Shown piece by piece: positions 62,539 through 64,000 of a DNA stretch of 64,000 bases. Both the position numbers and the translations under genes were made by a program. The stretch is taken from the NCBI GenBank assembly GCA_012845835.1, contig JABAKD010000028.1, forward strand, positions 689,501 to 753,500. Reading direction: 5' to 3'. The DNA is from Undaria pinnatifida (taxonomy: Eukaryota; Sar; Phaeophyceae; Laminariales; Alariaceae). Under the pieces are notes generated by a model, which did not search any database, had not been told where the DNA came from, and saw only the letters and a program-made list of their open reading frames with translations. Each line of letters starts with the position of its first letter. Within the stretch, counting starts at the first letter, position 1.

Positions 62539-64000
62539 TTAATCTTCGTTAAGTTTTAGTCCCGCGTGCAGCTGATCGGTATACCCCGACGGGGTTGGAG
62601 GCACCAGGGATCTTGAATCCCTCCTGTCGAAGTCGCGTGGCGAGCCGGAGATAGCGCAAGCTTGATCGGTACCCAGGTCATCCAAAAAACGTATCAAATA
62701 TTCCCCGTCGGTGGTGTACGAACGCTGATTTTTCCCAACCACCACCACCCGTCGTCGGCTTTGCGCCAAATGGACTACGCTGGGGAGCACCGTAGCGCTA
62801 TAGTGGCGTAACGAGTAAGCGCGCGGCACGCAGCCCTAGGCAGGTGCCAAAAATCGCTCACCGTCGGCACGAGAAAGTTCCCGTTGTGCAGCCCCAATGC
62901 GCATCTGACGGTATAGGCGGTTGGTTTTCGCGGTGCTGGTCGGAAGTGCCAGCCCAGTAGAGCAAGATCTGCTGGCGTGAGAGCTGGAGGCCCATGTCCC
63001 GTTCTCAAGATGGGCTAGAAAGCTCATTCCAATGCGTCTCTCACATCGCCGCGATGATCCCACCGCTACCACGGACCGATTGTTGGCCATGCCGGTGATC
63101 CTTTCCACCTCGAGCCGCTAGAGGGGTGCCGACACGTCGTCTTGGGTCACGTGATATGGGGAAATTTTCTCTTAAAATTGTTGAGCACGTACTGCGTCAA
63201 CCCATCCGGAAGCTACTTACTAATAGGCACGTCGCCGCGGTCGTGGGGGTTGGCTCAGGGCATGCAGCGCTCGACGGAGACTCAGCGGTGTGCGCCTGCG
63301 CCGGGCATGTCTGTGGGGAGATCCCAATAGAGGAGTTTGTTCCCGTGGGGGGAACCGTTCGGTGTGTCGCTAGAGGGACGAGGGCCGATCTTGCAAGGCC
63401 CCGTCGCCGGTCTTGCAAGGGCCCGTCCAGTTGACCTTAAACTAGGCCTTGAGCACCTTGGCATCCGTGCCGGCCTTCGCGCCTTGGCGAATAGTGGAGG
63501 CCGTATTATACAGCCAAGCCAAATTACCCATAACGAAGTTGGGGATCTGACGCAAAGCCTCCGAAAGGGCTGAATTTCGCTGTTCCGCACGAAAAACTGT
63601 CAACGCATGCATCTCGAGCGAACAACATCGCTGGCATACTGTTGGTGTTCCGGCGCCAGGTCGCAATATGCAAGGTGGTCGAGGGCTAGACTCTGGTGGC
63701 CGGCGACCCCGGAGCGGTCGAAAATAATTAAAAGGGGGCGAGGGAGCCTACCCGTGTGAACCTCGTTGGGGACCAGACCAGTGGCGGCGCTGGCCCAAGT
63801 GTTGTGGGTGAATTCCACGTGCGAGGCAGTTTCGCATCACGATCATTTTGGCGTTCGTTGACGACCATTGCCAGTATTGAGGCCATTGTGCAGTTGACAC
63901 GTTCCACACCATCGTCAACGCTCGGGTGGTAGGGTCTGCTGGCGTTTTTTTTCACCACTAAGAAGCTCGAATACAACGTTCGAAGGCTTGGAGAAGAACT
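62539..64000 (-). mobile_element. Ty3/gypsy LTR retrotransposon, decayed 3' part of pol, running off the right edge
   Basis: In minus-strand order: the C-terminal part of an integrase (HPSVDDGVERVNCTMA near 63900, then SAATGLVPNEVHTGRLP in another frame), an integrase tail (LYNTASTIRQGAKAGTD at 63480-63540), a KLLYWDLPTDMPGA segment at 63310-63345, a chromodomain-like start (MERITGMANNRSV at 63070-63108), and a last segment ending at the stop near 62539 (EYLIRFLDDLG). The coding sequence changes frame at about 63820 and 63610 and again downstream, so it is inactive. Order and wording fit gypsy elements with a C-terminal chromodomain. The rest of pol and gag would lie to the right of the window. 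Confidence 0.85.

Overview
The window is nuclear DNA from a photosynthetic stramenopile, most likely a brown alga. Genes are split into many short exons with GT-AG introns. Introns and spacers carry long simple repeats. There is a phytoene synthase with a heterokont-style plastid presequence, and a Ty3/gypsy retrotransposon relic of a kind I associate with brown algal genomes. The species is inferred, not proven.

Three genes can be read with confidence. (1) 222-22602, plus strand: the 3' part of a very large chromatin-reader gene. I assign 24 exons that join without a frame break into 2723 residues: DDT, bromodomain, PHD, WHIM-like, PHD, CXXC zinc finger, C2HC knuckle, WHIM2, a beta-rich region, RanBP2-type zinc finger, second bromodomain, last PHD. 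(2) 26281-30585, plus strand: a mitochondrial-type ribosomal protein uL22 with a 2.9 kb first intron full of repeats. (3) 34909-46235, minus strand: phytoene synthase, 10 exons recognised, first exon(s) not found. Genes 2 and 3 converge on a 4.3 kb spacer.

From 46236 to 62538 I recognise no conserved gene. This is a layered repeat landscape with tandem duplications, inverted repeats, short DNA transposons and short tailed retroposons. The right edge (62539-64000) is the decayed 3' end of a gypsy-type polyprotein on the minus strand, running out of the window.

Several mobile elements can be defined from the sequence itself. A 1630 bp hAT-like element has an exact 8 bp target duplication. A 90 bp MITE has TTAA duplications, and an unoccupied copy of one target is also present. 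A short A-tailed retroposon occurs twice, each copy with its own target duplication and a related unoccupied sequence. Two genes also carry decayed copies of an exon's 3' end and donor site inside the next intron. Across 34 introns, 30 are phase 0, 4 are phase 2 and none is phase 1. Many have G runs just after the donor and C runs before the acceptor.
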